Notes: a model not told the origin generated them from the letters alone. Counted from the stretch's first letter, positions 1 through 9,345 are shown. The stretch: 18,848 bases of DNA from CAZTPH01 sp031552655 (GCA_031552655.1 JAVBML010000064.1:1-18848), one strand, 5' to 3'. A program made the numbers and translations.

Positions 1-49
1 CTCTAAAAATTGCTTTAATTGTGTTGAAAAATAAGCGTAAAATTAATCT

Positions 50-2821
50 ATGAAAAAACAAGGCTACGATCCAAGCACCCTGGAAACCCGTTGGTATCAA
101 AACTGGGAACGAAACAACTACTTCGCTGCCAAGGGTCAAGGTAAACCCTATTGCATCGCCATGCCACCGCCCAATGTAACTGGTACCCTGCACATGGGCC
201 ATGGTTTCCAGATAAGTATCATGGACGCCCTGATTAGATATCACAGAATGCGTGGTTACAATACCCTATGGCAACTTGGCACTGACCACGCCGGCATTGC
301 CACCCAGATGATCGTGGAAAATTTACTGTGCCAGGAGGGAAAAACACGCTCGGAGCTAGGACGAGAAGCATTCATAGAAAGAATTTGGCAATGGAAAGAG
401 CAATCGGGCAATACCATTGCCATGCAGCAACGACGCCTAGGAGTATCCGGGGATTGGACCCGGGAAAGATTTACCCTAGATGCGCCCCTAGTAGATGCGG
501 TGCAACATGCCTTCATCCAACTATATAACGAAGACCTCATCTACCGCGGCAAGAGGTTAATCAACTGGGATCCCGTACTAAAAACTGCGCTATCGGACCT
601 GGAGGTAGTGAGCGAAGAGTGTAAAGGTCATCTATGGTACATAGAATACCCTCTCATTGGCAGCAATGATAAAATTACCGTAGCCACTACGAGACCGGAA
701 ACCATGCTGGGAGATGTCGCCGTGGCGGTTAATCCCAAGGATGAACGCTATCGCCAACTGATCGGAAAAAAATTACTGCTGCCACTGGTACAGCGAGAAA
801 TTCCCATCATCGGCGATGAAACTGTGGATCAAAATTTCGGATCGGGATGCGTTAAAATTACACCGGCCCATGATTTTAATGATCACTTGCTCGGTAAAAA
901 ACATCAACTGCCCAGCATAAATATCTTCACCAAAGATGCCAAAATTAATGACAACGCGCCACTTTGCTACCAAGGATTAGATAGATTTATAGCTCGCCAA
1001 CGCATCATTGCAGATCTGATGGCCTTAGGATTATTAGCAAAGACAACGGAACATCTGCTAAAAATTCCCCGGGGGGAAAGAAGTGGCACCATCGTAGAAC
1101 CCTATCTCACAGATCAATGGTTCGTTAGAGCAAAACCGCTGGCGATACCTGCCATGGAAGCACTGCACAGCGGCAGCATTAAATTTATCCCCGAACACTG
1201 GGGAAAAACCTATCTACAGTGGCTAGAAAACATCGAAGATTGGTGCATTAGTCGCCAACTCTGGTGGGGTCATCGCATACCCGCTTGGTATGATGAACAA
1301 GGGAAAGTTTACGTGGGTAAGGATGAAATGGAAGTTCGCACCAAATTTAACCTCGGCGAACACCCGCTGAATCAAGATGAAGATGTTTTGGATACCTGGT
1401 TTTCCGCTGCGCTCTGGCCATTTTCTACGCTGGGCTGGCCGCAAAATAGCAAGGAATTGGCAACCTTCTATCCCACCAATACCTTGGTCACTGGATTTGA
1501 TATTATCTTCTTTTGGGTCGCTCGCATGGTTATGTTTGGCTTAAAATTTACGGGCCAGGTTCCCTTCAAAGATATTTACATTACGGGACTAATCAGAGAT
1601 GCCCATGGCCAAAAAATGTCCAAATCCAAGGGTAATATTCTGGATCCCATCGACTTAGCGGATGGCATAGACTTAGAACAATTGGTGGCAAAGCGAACGG
1701 CTAATTTAATGCAAGCAAATTTAGCCCAAAAGATTGCAGCACAAACTAAAAAAGATTTCCCTAGGGGAATCAGTGGTTTTGGCATTGATGCTCTGCGCTT
1801 TACCTTTTGTTCCCTGGCCACCACCAGCAGAGACATCAACTTCGACATGGCAAAACTCGAAGGTAATAGAAATTTCTGCACTAAATTATGGAACTGTGCT
1901 CGCTTTGTTTTGATGCAAACGGAGAATTTCACTCTGGATAATTCCTCCGAAACCTATAGCATTGCTGACCATTGGATTACCGAAAAACTGAATGAAACTT
2001 TGAGCACCGTTGCCACGGAATTGCGAAATTACCGCTTTGATTTAGCTACCCAAGCAATTTATGAATTTACCTGGCACCAACTCTGCGATTGGTACCTGGA
2101 GCTAGTTAAACCAATATTAAGCGACTCGCAATTCGATGCAACGCTACAGCGGGGAGCCAGAAAAACACTGTTAACCATTTTAGAAAAAACCCTGCGCATG
2201 ATTCACCCATTTATGCCCTTTATCAGCGAAGAACTATGGCACCAGATAGCACCTAAGCTAGGAATTAGGGAAGTAACCATTATGCTGGCAGAGTATCCCC
2301 AGTGCCAAACTACGGTGACGAATTTACAAACAACTATGCGCAACATGGAATGGCTAAAAGCCATTATAGTTGCCATCAGAAATCTCCGCGGTGAAATAAA
2401 CATTGCGCCTCAAAAACACCTTATGTTGCTGCTACGCCGAGGTGATATCGAAGATCGTGAAAATATAGCTGCCTATGGATACTACATCAAATGGCTAGCA
2501 AAAATTGCAACGCTTCAATGGCTAGAAGAAAATGAAAAAATGCCATCGTCCGCGGCCACCACAGTGGGAAAATTGGAACTACATTTGGTCATTGACGAAG
2601 CGGATCTCCAGGCAGAGTTACCACGACTCACCAAAGCATTAGCTAAAGCCACTAGTGAATACACCTTGCTAACTGCTAAGCTCCAAAACCAGCATTACAT
2701 CGCAAAAGCTCCCGCAGAATTGGTAGCCCGGGATCGAAAAACATTGGTCACCCATGAAGAACAAATGCAGCAACTGCAGCTACGTTTAGATAAGATTAGG
2801 GCCATGGTTAACCACGGTTAG
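50..2821 (+). CDS. valS: Valyl-tRNA synthetase (ValRS)
   Basis: Cytoplasmic class I aminoacyl-tRNA synthetase that charges tRNA-Val and edits mischarged threonine. The 923-residue product is close to the E. coli enzyme (about 950). Visible landmarks are the PPPNVTG run leading into the HIGH-type signature HMGH at residues 48-51, the ATTRPETMLGD segment of the editing domain, DVLDTWFSAALWPFSTLGW in the catalytic core, and the KMSKS loop exactly at residues 522-526. The last 80 or so residues are charged and helical, matching the C-terminal coiled-coil arm of ValRS. The ATG at 50 gives the usual N-terminus ending in a YDP-x-x-LE-x-RWY pattern. No Shine-Dalgarno sequence is visible in the AT-rich 49 bases before it, and the promoter may lie outside the window. 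It is transcribed towards rph, and towards the predicted origin. Identification is secure. Confidence 0.98.
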   Translation: MKKQGYDPSTLETRWYQNWERNNYFAAKGQGKPYCIAMPPPNVTGTLHMGHGFQISIMDALIRYHRMRGYNTLWQLGTDHAGIATQMIVENLLCQEGKTRSELGREAFIERIWQWKEQSGNTIAMQQRRLGVSGDWTRERFTLDAPLVDAVQHAFIQLYNEDLIYRGKRLINWDPVLKTALSDLEVVSEECKGHLWYIEYPLIGSNDKITVATTRPETMLGDVAVAVNPKDERYRQLIGKKLLLPLVQREIPIIGDETVDQNFGSGCVKITPAHDFNDHLLGKKHQLPSINIFTKDAKINDNAPLCYQGLDRFIARQRIIADLMALGLLAKTTEHLLKIPRGERSGTIVEPYLTDQWFVRAKPLAIPAMEALHSGSIKFIPEHWGKTYLQWLENIEDWCISRQLWWGHRIPAWYDEQGKVYVGKDEMEVRTKFNLGEHPLNQDEDVLDTWFSAALWPFSTLGWPQNSKELATFYPTNTLVTGFDIIFFWVARMVMFGLKFTGQVPFKDIYITGLIRDAHGQKMSKSKGNILDPIDLADGIDLEQLVAKRTANLMQANLAQKIAAQTKKDFPRGISGFGIDALRFTFCSLATTSRDINFDMAKLEGNRNFCTKLWNCARFVLMQTENFTLDNSSETYSIADHWITEKLNETLSTVATELRNYRFDLATQAIYEFTWHQLCDWYLELVKPILSDSQFDATLQRGARKTLLTILEKTLRMIHPFMPFISEELWHQIAPKLGIREVTIMLAEYPQCQTTVTNLQTTMRNMEWLKAIIVAIRNLRGEINIAPQKHLMLLLRRGDIEDRENIAAYGYYIKWLAKIATLQWLEENEKMPSSAATTVGKLELHLVIDEADLQAELPRLTKALAKATSEYTLLTAKLQNQHYIAKAPAELVARDRKTLVTHEEQMQQLQLRLDKIRAMVNHG

Positions 2822-2868
2822 CTTTGGATACGAATCCATCTCCCTGGAGATAACACTACAAATTCTCC

Positions 2869-3597
2869 CTACTCCATTGCTGCTTTGGCAAGGCACTTAT
2901 TTTGCGCTACAAATAATTGTGCTATGCCCGTGCGTGCCAATTGCAACATCGCAGTCAATTCTTCCGGCGAAAAATTACCGCGCTCTGCGGTACCTTGAAT
3001 TTCCACAAAATTACCATCCGCTGTCATAACCACATTCATATCCGTAGCCGCACAACTATCTTCTTGGTAATCTAGATCTAGCAATAATTCGCCGTCAACT
3101 ATGCCAACGGACACCGCTGCCACGGCTTGCTCAATGGGTGATCGCTCTAAATGCAACCTCTGTGCCAAATGCCGCATGGCATCACAGAGAGCCACATAGC
3201 TTCCAGTGATCGATGCTGTGCGGGTACCACCATCGGCCTGGAGTACATCACAATCCATGGCTATGGTCACCTTGCCAATGGCACCGAGATTAACTATGGA
3301 ACGGAGAGATCTACCAATGAGACGTTGAATTTCCAAAGTTCTTCCTCCCTGCTTACCGCGCACCGCTTCGCGATCGCTGCGCACGTTGGTGGCTCGCGGC
3401 AGCATACCATACTCTGCAGTTAACCACCCTTCGTTACACTCTCTGAGGAATTTAGGTACCTCAGGAACAATGGATGCGCTACATAGTACTTTGGTATCAC
3501 CATATTCTACGAGTACGGAGCCTTCGGCATATTTATTGTAGTTGCGTTGCAAAACTATGGGACGCAATTCATTAAATGCTCGTTTATTAAACCTCAT
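2869..3597 (-). CDS. rph: Ribonuclease PH
   Basis: Phosphorolytic 3'-5' exoribonuclease that trims tRNA 3' ends in the cytoplasm, normally as a ring-shaped hexamer. At 242 residues it is full length (E. coli about 238). Family blocks are visible: GWLTAEYGMLPRAT, the GRTLEIQRLIGRSLR block near residues 86-100 that belongs to the phosphate-binding region, and DCDVLQADGGTRTASITG. The ATG at 3597 is preceded on the minus strand by a good AGGAG ribosome binding site about 10 bases away. It diverges from yicC and converges on valS with a 47-base gap. A perfect TATAAT lies at 3624-3629 (minus strand) but no convincing -35 box goes with it. It appears intact, with no frameshift. Confidence 0.97.
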   Translation of the reverse strand: MRFNKRAFNELRPIVLQRNYNKYAEGSVLVEYGDTKVLCSASIVPEVPKFLRECNEGWLTAEYGMLPRATNVRSDREAVRGKQGGRTLEIQRLIGRSLRSIVNLGAIGKVTIAMDCDVLQADGGTRTASITGSYVALCDAMRHLAQRLHLERSPIEQAVAAVSVGIVDGELLLDLDYQEDSCAATDMNVVMTADGNFVEIQGTAERGNFSPEELTAMLQLARTGIAQLFVAQNKCLAKAAME

Positions 3598-3623
3598 GGC
3601 TAATCACTCCTGACAAATCTTTA

Positions 3624-3680
3624 ATTATATTTAACTAGTTAAGATCTCGCACCATTTCCAATTCATAGAATATCTTAACT
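3624..3680. promoter_or_regulatory. Possible rph promoter with TTAACT half-sites
   Basis: On the minus strand a TATAAT matches the sigma70 -10 box at 3629-3624, but no -35 box is recognisable. Directly upstream of it (for rph) is a perfect 12-base palindrome, TTAACTAGTTAA at 3631-3642. The 9-mer AGTTAAGAT at 3637-3645 recurs inverted as ATCTTAACT at 3672-3680. Three TTAACT half-sites therefore sit where a regulator of rph could bind. The repeats are read directly from the sequence. Their use as an operator is inference, and in AT-rich DNA part of this could be chance. Confidence 0.35.
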
Positions 3681-3754
3681 ATCACCGTTATATATCATCT
3701 AGTATATCCTCGCACAACATATTATTGCATAATATCTGAGCGATATTTCGGCTA

Positions 3755-3783
3755 TTGAGAAACTACCAACTATGGGTTATAAC
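3755..3783 (+). promoter_or_regulatory. Sigma70-type promoter for yicC
   Basis: TTGAGA (3755-3760) and TATAAC (3778-3783) are separated by exactly 17 bases. Each box differs from the consensus TTGACA/TATAAT at one position. Transcription would start near 3790 and give a leader of about 34 bases before the yicC ATG at 3824. The rest of the 226-base rph-yicC spacer (3598-3823) holds the rph-side repeats and otherwise AT-rich DNA with no open frame of note. Confidence 0.65.
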
Positions 3784-3823
3784 TAGGCACATTCTTTCAC
3801 AATTTTACTACCGGAAACACTAA

Positions 3824-4687
3824 ATGATCCAAAGTATGACCGCATTCGCCAGAACCACGGGGCAAAACGATAGCATCACTGCAACCTGGGAAATCCGCAT
3901 CGTTAATCATCGCTACTTCGATTGCTCCTTTAAGTTACCAGAAAAACTGCGCCACCTGGAACTCCCCCTTAGACAAAAACTACAGCACGCATTGCAACGG
4001 GGAAAAGTGGAGTGTTTGCTAAAAATTAGCACACTACCTGACACATCGCAGAACTTTGTTCTCAATGAACAACTCATCGAAAAGCTAATGGTCGCTGTAA
4101 ATAACATTAAAAATTATACGCCCACGACTAACCTCAATCCCTTGCAAATACTATCCTGGCCCCAGGTATTGCAAACAACGGAGTTAGATCTTGAGTCATC
4201 GCAACCTTTGTTGGATACTCTATTCAGCCAGCTCCTGGAGGAAACCACGGTGACCAGGGGGCGCGAGGGTAATCTCCTTGCTCAGCTAATTAAAGATAGA
4301 TTGGAACAAATTTTAGCCATGGTTACCAACCTAAAAAATCTGGTGTCCCAGATTACCGCTAAGCAGCGGGCTAAACTCGAAAAACACCTCGGTGAAATTG
4401 CCATCAATTTCGATCAAAGCCGCCTGGAACAGGAAATGGTCTATTTTATACAAAAAATTGACGTCACTGAGGAACTAGATCGCCTAGCAGTGCATACCCA
4501 GGAAGCACTGAGAATATTAAATCAAGGTGGAGTAATGGGTAAAAAACTAGATTTTCTCATGCAGGAATTACACCGCGAAGCAAATACCTTAGCTGCAAAA
4601 TCAAATGATCTTGAAGTAACACAAATCACCGTAGATCTTAAGGTACTCATTGAACAAATGCGGGAACAAATCCAAAACATTGTATGA
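3824..4687 (+). CDS. yicC: YicC family endoribonuclease
   Basis: Member of the YicC/YloC family, for which endoribonuclease activity has been reported in E. coli. The 287-residue length is typical. The N-terminus MIQSMTAFAR and the early block ending in NHRYFD are hallmarks of the YicC N-terminal domain (about residues 1-155). The C-terminal DUF1732 domain ends in the very conserved stretch DFLMQELHREANTL followed by KSND and EQMREQIQN. The region between is charged and probably helical. The ribosome binding site is weak (GGA about 9 bases before the ATG), but the start is fixed by the conserved N-terminus. yicC lies beside rph in divergent orientation, an association seen in many proteobacteria. 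In many genomes gmk follows yicC, but here a convergent argS does. Confidence 0.93.
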   Translation: MIQSMTAFARTTGQNDSITATWEIRIVNHRYFDCSFKLPEKLRHLELPLRQKLQHALQRGKVECLLKISTLPDTSQNFVLNEQLIEKLMVAVNNIKNYTPTTNLNPLQILSWPQVLQTTELDLESSQPLLDTLFSQLLEETTVTRGREGNLLAQLIKDRLEQILAMVTNLKNLVSQITAKQRAKLEKHLGEIAINFDQSRLEQEMVYFIQKIDVTEELDRLAVHTQEALRILNQGGVMGKKLDFLMQELHREANTLAAKSNDLEVTQITVDLKVLIEQMREQIQNIV

Positions 4688-4771
4688 TTTTAAAACTTCC
4701 ATTGCACGGTGCTAAAAATATAGAAGATAAATAAACTCCTCATTGGCATTAGAACATTTCTCCATTCTTTC

Positions 4772-6502
4772 CTACATACTATCCGTGATGACAATACCCA
4801 ATAGGCTAAATCCCGTAGCCAACACCTGAGCCACCAAGGCCGCCAACCCTAGGCGACTATCACGAATGGCAGCGTCACCATGCATAATGGGACAGGTTTC
4901 ATAAAAATGCATAAACATCACCGCCAATTCATAGAGATAGTTGCAAATATAGTGAGGGAAGTTTTCCTTAGCCGTTTGCAACAACATATCGGCAAATCTA
5001 AGTAAATGCAAAGCGAGGGCGCGCTCTACGGTACTATCCAGAGTAATTTCTTGCGTGCCATGGGATTGCATTGCTAGACCGTGTTTACTAAATAAACTCT
5101 GGATGCGCACATAGGCATAGAGTAAATATGGAGCAGTGTTACCCTCGAAGGCCAACATTTGATCTAAATTGAAAACATAATCACCGATGCGGTTTTTCGA
5201 TAGGTCGGCATATTTTATGGCGGCTATTCCTAGAATTTCTGCCAAAGCATCACTGCGTTCACTGCTCCAATCGGGATGACGTTGGTGCACAATTTTTTTA
5301 GCCTTGGCCACCGCAGCATCGATGAGTGATGTTAATTTTATGGTATCTCCGGAGCGCGTTTTAAATGGTTTATTATCATTACCCAACATGGTACCAAAGG
5401 CAACGTGCACCATGGCAGTTGACCCCTTTACCCAACCCGCTCTCCTAACCGTAGCAAATAATTGCCTGATATGAAGAGATTGTCGAGAATCAATTACGTA
5501 TAGCAATAGATCAGCATTAAGATTGTGTATCCTATCATAGACCGCTGCGAGATCCGTAGTTGCATACAAATAACCACCATCCTGTTTTTGAATAATAAAT
5601 GGTGTGGTAACATGAGCTTCTAATTCCTCCGGGGTAAAAAATATGCACTTCGTCCCTCCATCATCCACGGCTATCCCTCGCTGGGTAAGTTCCATCACCA
5701 CGCCGGGTAAAGAGTTATTATAAAAACTCTCTCCCACGGCATCATTCGGCTCCAATTTAATTTGTAATCTTTCATACACCTCCTGGCAATGGCTAAGTGA
5801 TATTTGCACAAATTGCCGCCACAATTGCATCATTGTGCTATCCTTTGCCTGCAACTTCGTCACAAACTTTCTCGCCGTGGTAGCAAAGGCTTCATCCTGA
5901 TCAAAGCGTATCTTTGCTTTTCTATAGAACTCCTCTAAATTTTTTAATTCCCAGGAAATTTCCTGACCAGTTTGCTGTAGTTCCATAAAATAGGCTAGCA
6001 GCATGCCAAATTGTGTGCCCCAATCTCCCACATGATTTCTGCGAATCACTTTATTTCCTAGAAACTCATGGAGCCTTACAAGTACATCGCCGATGATCGT
6101 ACTCCTCAGGTGACCCACGTGCATCTCCTTGGCTAAATTTGGTGATGAATAATCCACTACCACGGTTAATTTTCGTTCCCTAGGAACTCGCAATATATTA
6201 TCCAATCTAAGTGCAGAACTAATAAAAGTATCTGCCAAGGTAATATTTATAAATCCCGGTCCCGCTATCTCCAATTTCGCAATGGCAGCATCATGGGAAA
6301 CAAAGGAAACTACCTCCGCTGCAACTTCCCGGGGATTTCTACCCAGATTTTTGGCAGCAGCCATGGCACCATTCACCTGGTAATCACCGAAAATATTTTT
6401 ACTCGATGGCACCAGTACCACGGGAAAAGAGTCTGCAATACCTAGGCAACGAAAGGCATCCCTAAATTTTAATTCCAACCTTTGGATGATGGTTTTTTCC
6501 AT
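4772..6502 (-). CDS. argS: Arginyl-tRNA synthetase (ArgRS)
   Basis: Cytoplasmic class I synthetase that charges tRNA-Arg. From the ATG at 6502 the product has 576 residues, matching the E. coli enzyme (577). The HIGH-type signature is HVGH at residues 128-131, inside SPNLAKEMHVGHLRSTIIGD. The core block LAFEGNTAPYLLYAYVRI is present. As in most ArgRS enzymes no canonical KMSKS is seen; the KPFKTRSGDTI region takes that place. The C-terminus RDSRLGLAALVAQVLATG belongs to the DALR anticodon-binding domain. The frame is open upstream to 6574, but that would add 24 non-conserved residues and overlap the transporter, so I prefer 6502. It follows the antiporter gene after only 10 bases, so the two are probably co-transcribed. 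The ribosome binding site is weak. Confidence 0.96.
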   Translation of the reverse strand: MEKTIIQRLELKFRDAFRCLGIADSFPVVLVPSSKNIFGDYQVNGAMAAAKNLGRNPREVAAEVVSFVSHDAAIAKLEIAGPGFINITLADTFISSALRLDNILRVPRERKLTVVVDYSSPNLAKEMHVGHLRSTIIGDVLVRLHEFLGNKVIRRNHVGDWGTQFGMLLAYFMELQQTGQEISWELKNLEEFYRKAKIRFDQDEAFATTARKFVTKLQAKDSTMMQLWRQFVQISLSHCQEVYERLQIKLEPNDAVGESFYNNSLPGVVMELTQRGIAVDDGGTKCIFFTPEELEAHVTTPFIIQKQDGGYLYATTDLAAVYDRIHNLNADLLLYVIDSRQSLHIRQLFATVRRAGWVKGSTAMVHVAFGTMLGNDNKPFKTRSGDTIKLTSLIDAAVAKAKKIVHQRHPDWSSERSDALAEILGIAAIKYADLSKNRIGDYVFNLDQMLAFEGNTAPYLLYAYVRIQSLFSKHGLAMQSHGTQEITLDSTVERALALHLLRFADMLLQTAKENFPHYICNYLYELAVMFMHFYETCPIMHGDAAIRDSRLGLAALVAQVLATGFSLLGIVITDSM

Positions 6503-6512
6503 GGTAAATTTC

Positions 6513-7934
6513 TCAACCGCTATGAAAATACAAAGTACAGCCACTGATAATTGCACACAATGCCAATGCCACACAGCAGCCTAATTCTAAGCAATTACTA
6601 AATACACGCCGTCCCCATATCAACCGATGAACCACAAATACCATGGTTCCCATCACATATAAAATGGTGGACCAAAGTAAATATTTGCCGGCAGCGTAGA
6701 ACAGCCAGAAACCATAGATTAGAGCAACCACTGAAAAAACACCATCGCACACCCTGGAGGCAGAAAAACCACCGTCATAGGTCCTCCCCGTTACCACTAA
6801 GATCATTGCATAGATGGTGGAAAACAGGTAGGGAGGAATAATCATGGATGCAGCAATCAGAATACTTTTTAGATAGCCAATGTGAAATACATATACCGCT
6901 ACTAGGTATATTTGCTGGCAAATCGCTCCAATAATTAGCGCCCCCACCGGTGTACCCTGGGCATTTTCCAAAGCAAAAACTTCGGGGAATAGGTTATCGC
7001 GCTTGGCAGCACTAAAAGGCACCTCGGCGGATACTAAAATCCACGATAGAAAGGAGCCAAGCACCGTAATTACCAAGGCTCCATTCATCAAAATATTACC
7101 ATGAACCCCTAGGATATGGTGCAACAATGCTCCGCAGGAGGGATTAGAAAGAGTAGCCAAAGTTCCGTGGGGTAATATGCCGAAGGGCAGTACCGAGATG
7201 GCAAATAAAATAGCAAACATTGTAATAAAGCTACAGATAGTAGCTATGCCAATGTCTCTCCTGCGACGTGCCCGAGATGAAAAAACGCTGGCTCCTTCGA
7301 TGCCAACAAAAACCCACACAGTGGCAAGCATCGTATTCCTTACCTGCTGGCTCAGGGGACCAAGATTACTAGGTTGCAAGATGTTGCCAATAAACATATC
7401 CCGTCGAAAAGCCAGGACAATAATTATAATAAAAATAGCAATGGGAACGATCTTCAGCAGGGTGACGATGCTATTAACCATTGTGGCAGTTTTAATTCCT
7501 CCCAAGCACAATCCCGTGGTTATCCAAACAATTAAAGAGCTAAGTATCAATGCTGTGAAGCTGGTACCATCACCGAAGGAGGGAAATAGCACGGCCAAAG
7601 CCGCTCCAATCATAATTAAATAACCAATATTACCCGCTAAGATAGACAACCAATAGCCCCAGGCAGAACTAAATCCCAGATAATCTCCCAGAGCAGCTCT
7701 AGCATAGGAATAGATACCAGTATCCAAAGTAGGAGCGCGCAGAGATAGATTTTGAAATATCATTGCAATGGAAAACATGCCCCCAAAGGTAATCAACCAA
7801 GCCAGGAGTAAAGCAACCACACCGGCACTAGCCGCCACCGTTTGTGGTAAAGCAAAGAGCCCGGCACCCAGCATGGATCCCATACTTATCGCTATGAGAG
7901 CGCCAAGTCCCAGTTTATTTTCATTGCTTTTCAT
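6513..7934 (-). CDS. APC-family basic amino acid/polyamine antiporter (arginine-ornithine type)
   Basis: Integral inner-membrane transporter of 473 residues with about 12 hydrophobic segments. The first membrane helix carries GSMLGAGLFALP (residues 19-30), the glycine-rich substrate site of the APC superfamily. The block PTLDTGIYSYARAALGDYLG and the following FSSAWGYW resemble the basic amino acid/polyamine antiporter subfamily that includes arginine/ornithine (ArcD) and arginine/agmatine exchangers. Substrate and exchange mode cannot be decided from sequence reading. It lies 15 bases after hslU and 10 bases before argS on the same strand. That suggests an operon and hints at arginine as substrate, which is inference only. 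No adjacent arginine deiminase or decarboxylase gene is present. The start ATG at 7934 gives a short polar N-terminus before helix 1. Confidence 0.85.
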   Translation of the reverse strand: MKSNENKLGLGALIAISMGSMLGAGLFALPQTVAASAGVVALLLAWLITFGGMFSIAMIFQNLSLRAPTLDTGIYSYARAALGDYLGFSSAWGYWLSILAGNIGYLIMIGAALAVLFPSFGDGTSFTALILSSLIVWITTGLCLGGIKTATMVNSIVTLLKIVPIAIFIIIIVLAFRRDMFIGNILQPSNLGPLSQQVRNTMLATVWVFVGIEGASVFSSRARRRRDIGIATICSFITMFAILFAISVLPFGILPHGTLATLSNPSCGALLHHILGVHGNILMNGALVITVLGSFLSWILVSAEVPFSAAKRDNLFPEVFALENAQGTPVGALIIGAICQQIYLVAVYVFHIGYLKSILIAASMIIPPYLFSTIYAMILVVTGRTYDGGFSASRVCDGVFSVVALIYGFWLFYAAGKYLLWSTILYVMGTMVFVVHRLIWGRRVFSNCLELGCCVALALCAIISGCTLYFHSG

Positions 7935-7949
7935 AGATTGAGATTAACC

Positions 7950-9302
7950 CTAAAGAATATACTTGGTTAAATCTTCATTTTGCAGCAGCTTGGCAAGCTG
8001 TCCATCTACATATTCAGCATCAATATTAAAATCTTCCCCCTGGCGATTGGGAGCCTCGTAGGAAATCTCCTCGAGAAGTCGCTCCATGATAGTATAGAGT
8101 CGCCGCGCTCCAATATTATCAGTTCTTTCATTAACCTGAAATGCTATTTCTGCCATTTTACTAATGGCATCCGTGGTAAATTGTAGCTTCACTCTCTCCG
8201 TTGCCATCAGTGCTCCGTACTGCTCTACCAATGACGCCCTGGGTTCCGTAAGGATTTTAATGAAATCCTCCGTAGTCAAAGCCTGTAATTCTACCCTAAT
8301 GGGAAAACGCCCTTGTAACTCCGGAATCAGGTCCGAGGGCTTAGATAGATGAAAGGCTCCCGAGGCAATGAATAAAATATGATCAGTTTTGATCATACCA
8401 TATTTGGTAAATACCGTAGTTCCCTCAACCAGGGGTAGCAAATCTCGCTGCACCCCCTCGCGGGAAACATCGGCTCCCCCTATGTTAGTTCTCGAGGTTA
8501 TTTTATCTATCTCATCGATAAAAACTATGCCATTCTGCTCAACGCGCTCCCGAGCAAGCTGTTTGCTCTCCTCTTCATTGATCATTGCCATCGCTTCTTC
8601 GTCGCAGAGCTGTTTCAATGCATTCTTTACCTTGATTTTACGCCTCTTTACCTTGCCCGCATTGATGGTAGATAGCATACTTTGCAATTGATTGGTCATC
8701 TCCTCCATACCCGGAGGAGCCATGATCTCTACACCAACGCTGGGGGGAGCCATGTCCAACTCTATTACCCTATCATCAAACTCTCCCGCTAGTAGTTTTT
8801 CGCGCAATAACTGGCGCGTTGTTGCCAACGAAGTCTCGCTTTTTTCCTGATTTGTTGAGGAACTCTTTATAATTGGCGTGGGAAGCAGGGCGTCTAAAAT
8901 TCTCTCCACCGCGGCAGCTTCAGCCCGAGGTTTAACTCGCGCCATCTCCTCTTCCCGCGCTTGCTTAATGGCCGATTCCACTAAGTCGCGAATAATTGAT
9001 TCCACATCTCTGCCCACGTAGCCCACTTCCGTAAACTTTGTTGCTTCCACCTTAATGAATGGTGCATTAACGAGGGTAGCCAAGCGCCGAGCAATCTCCG
9101 TTTTACCAACACCCGTGGGACCAATTAGTAAAATATTCTTGGGCTTAATTTCTTGGCGCAAATCACCATCCACCTGGGAACGGCGCCATCTATTGCGCAG
9201 TGCCACCGCTACGGCTCGCTTTGCTTCCCGTTGCCCCACAATGTAACGATCCAATTCATGAACAATCTCAGCCGGTGTAAGCTGCGCACTATTTTTTTGC
9301 AT
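7950..9302 (-). CDS. hslU: HslU, ATPase subunit of the HslUV protease
   Basis: AAA+ unfoldase of the two-component HslUV (ClpYQ) protease. It recognises, unfolds and threads substrates into HslV in the cytoplasm. The 450-residue length is normal (E. coli 443). The Walker A motif GPTGVGKT is at residues 61-68, the pore loop GYVG at 94-97, and Walker B IVFIDEID at 259-266. The intermediate (I) domain lies between these, rich in charged residues. The LQGRFPIRVEL block carries the arginine of the second region of homology. The C-terminus EDLTKYIL matches the conserved tail that docks into HslV. The ATG at 9302 has a GGGAG ribosome binding site about 7 bases upstream. It follows hslV by 43 bases and is probably in one transcript with it. 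Confidence 0.98.
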   Translation of the reverse strand: MQKNSAQLTPAEIVHELDRYIVGQREAKRAVAVALRNRWRRSQVDGDLRQEIKPKNILLIGPTGVGKTEIARRLATLVNAPFIKVEATKFTEVGYVGRDVESIIRDLVESAIKQAREEEMARVKPRAEAAAVERILDALLPTPIIKSSSTNQEKSETSLATTRQLLREKLLAGEFDDRVIELDMAPPSVGVEIMAPPGMEEMTNQLQSMLSTINAGKVKRRKIKVKNALKQLCDEEAMAMINEEESKQLARERVEQNGIVFIDEIDKITSRTNIGGADVSREGVQRDLLPLVEGTTVFTKYGMIKTDHILFIASGAFHLSKPSDLIPELQGRFPIRVELQALTTEDFIKILTEPRASLVEQYGALMATERVKLQFTTDAISKMAEIAFQVNERTDNIGARRLYTIMERLLEEISYEAPNRQGEDFNIDAEYVDGQLAKLLQNEDLTKYIL

Positions 9303-9345
9303 GTAATCTCCCGGAAAACAATCTCGAACCTTTATTCTATTTAAA

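Noticed and set aside
2822..2855. Small hairpins (TGGAT/ATCCA and ATCTCC/GGAGAT) between valS and rph
   Set aside because: The stems are 5-6 bases and not followed by T runs; too weak to call as a terminator.
6503..6574. Upstream extension of argS to an ATG at 6574
   Set aside because: It would add 24 non-conserved residues and overlap the antiporter gene. The ATG at 6502 gives the normal ArgRS length and N-terminus.
7177..7623. 148-codon open frame antisense to the antiporter gene
   Set aside because: It lies wholly inside a well-supported coding region and its product has no recognisable pattern, so it is a shadow of codon bias.
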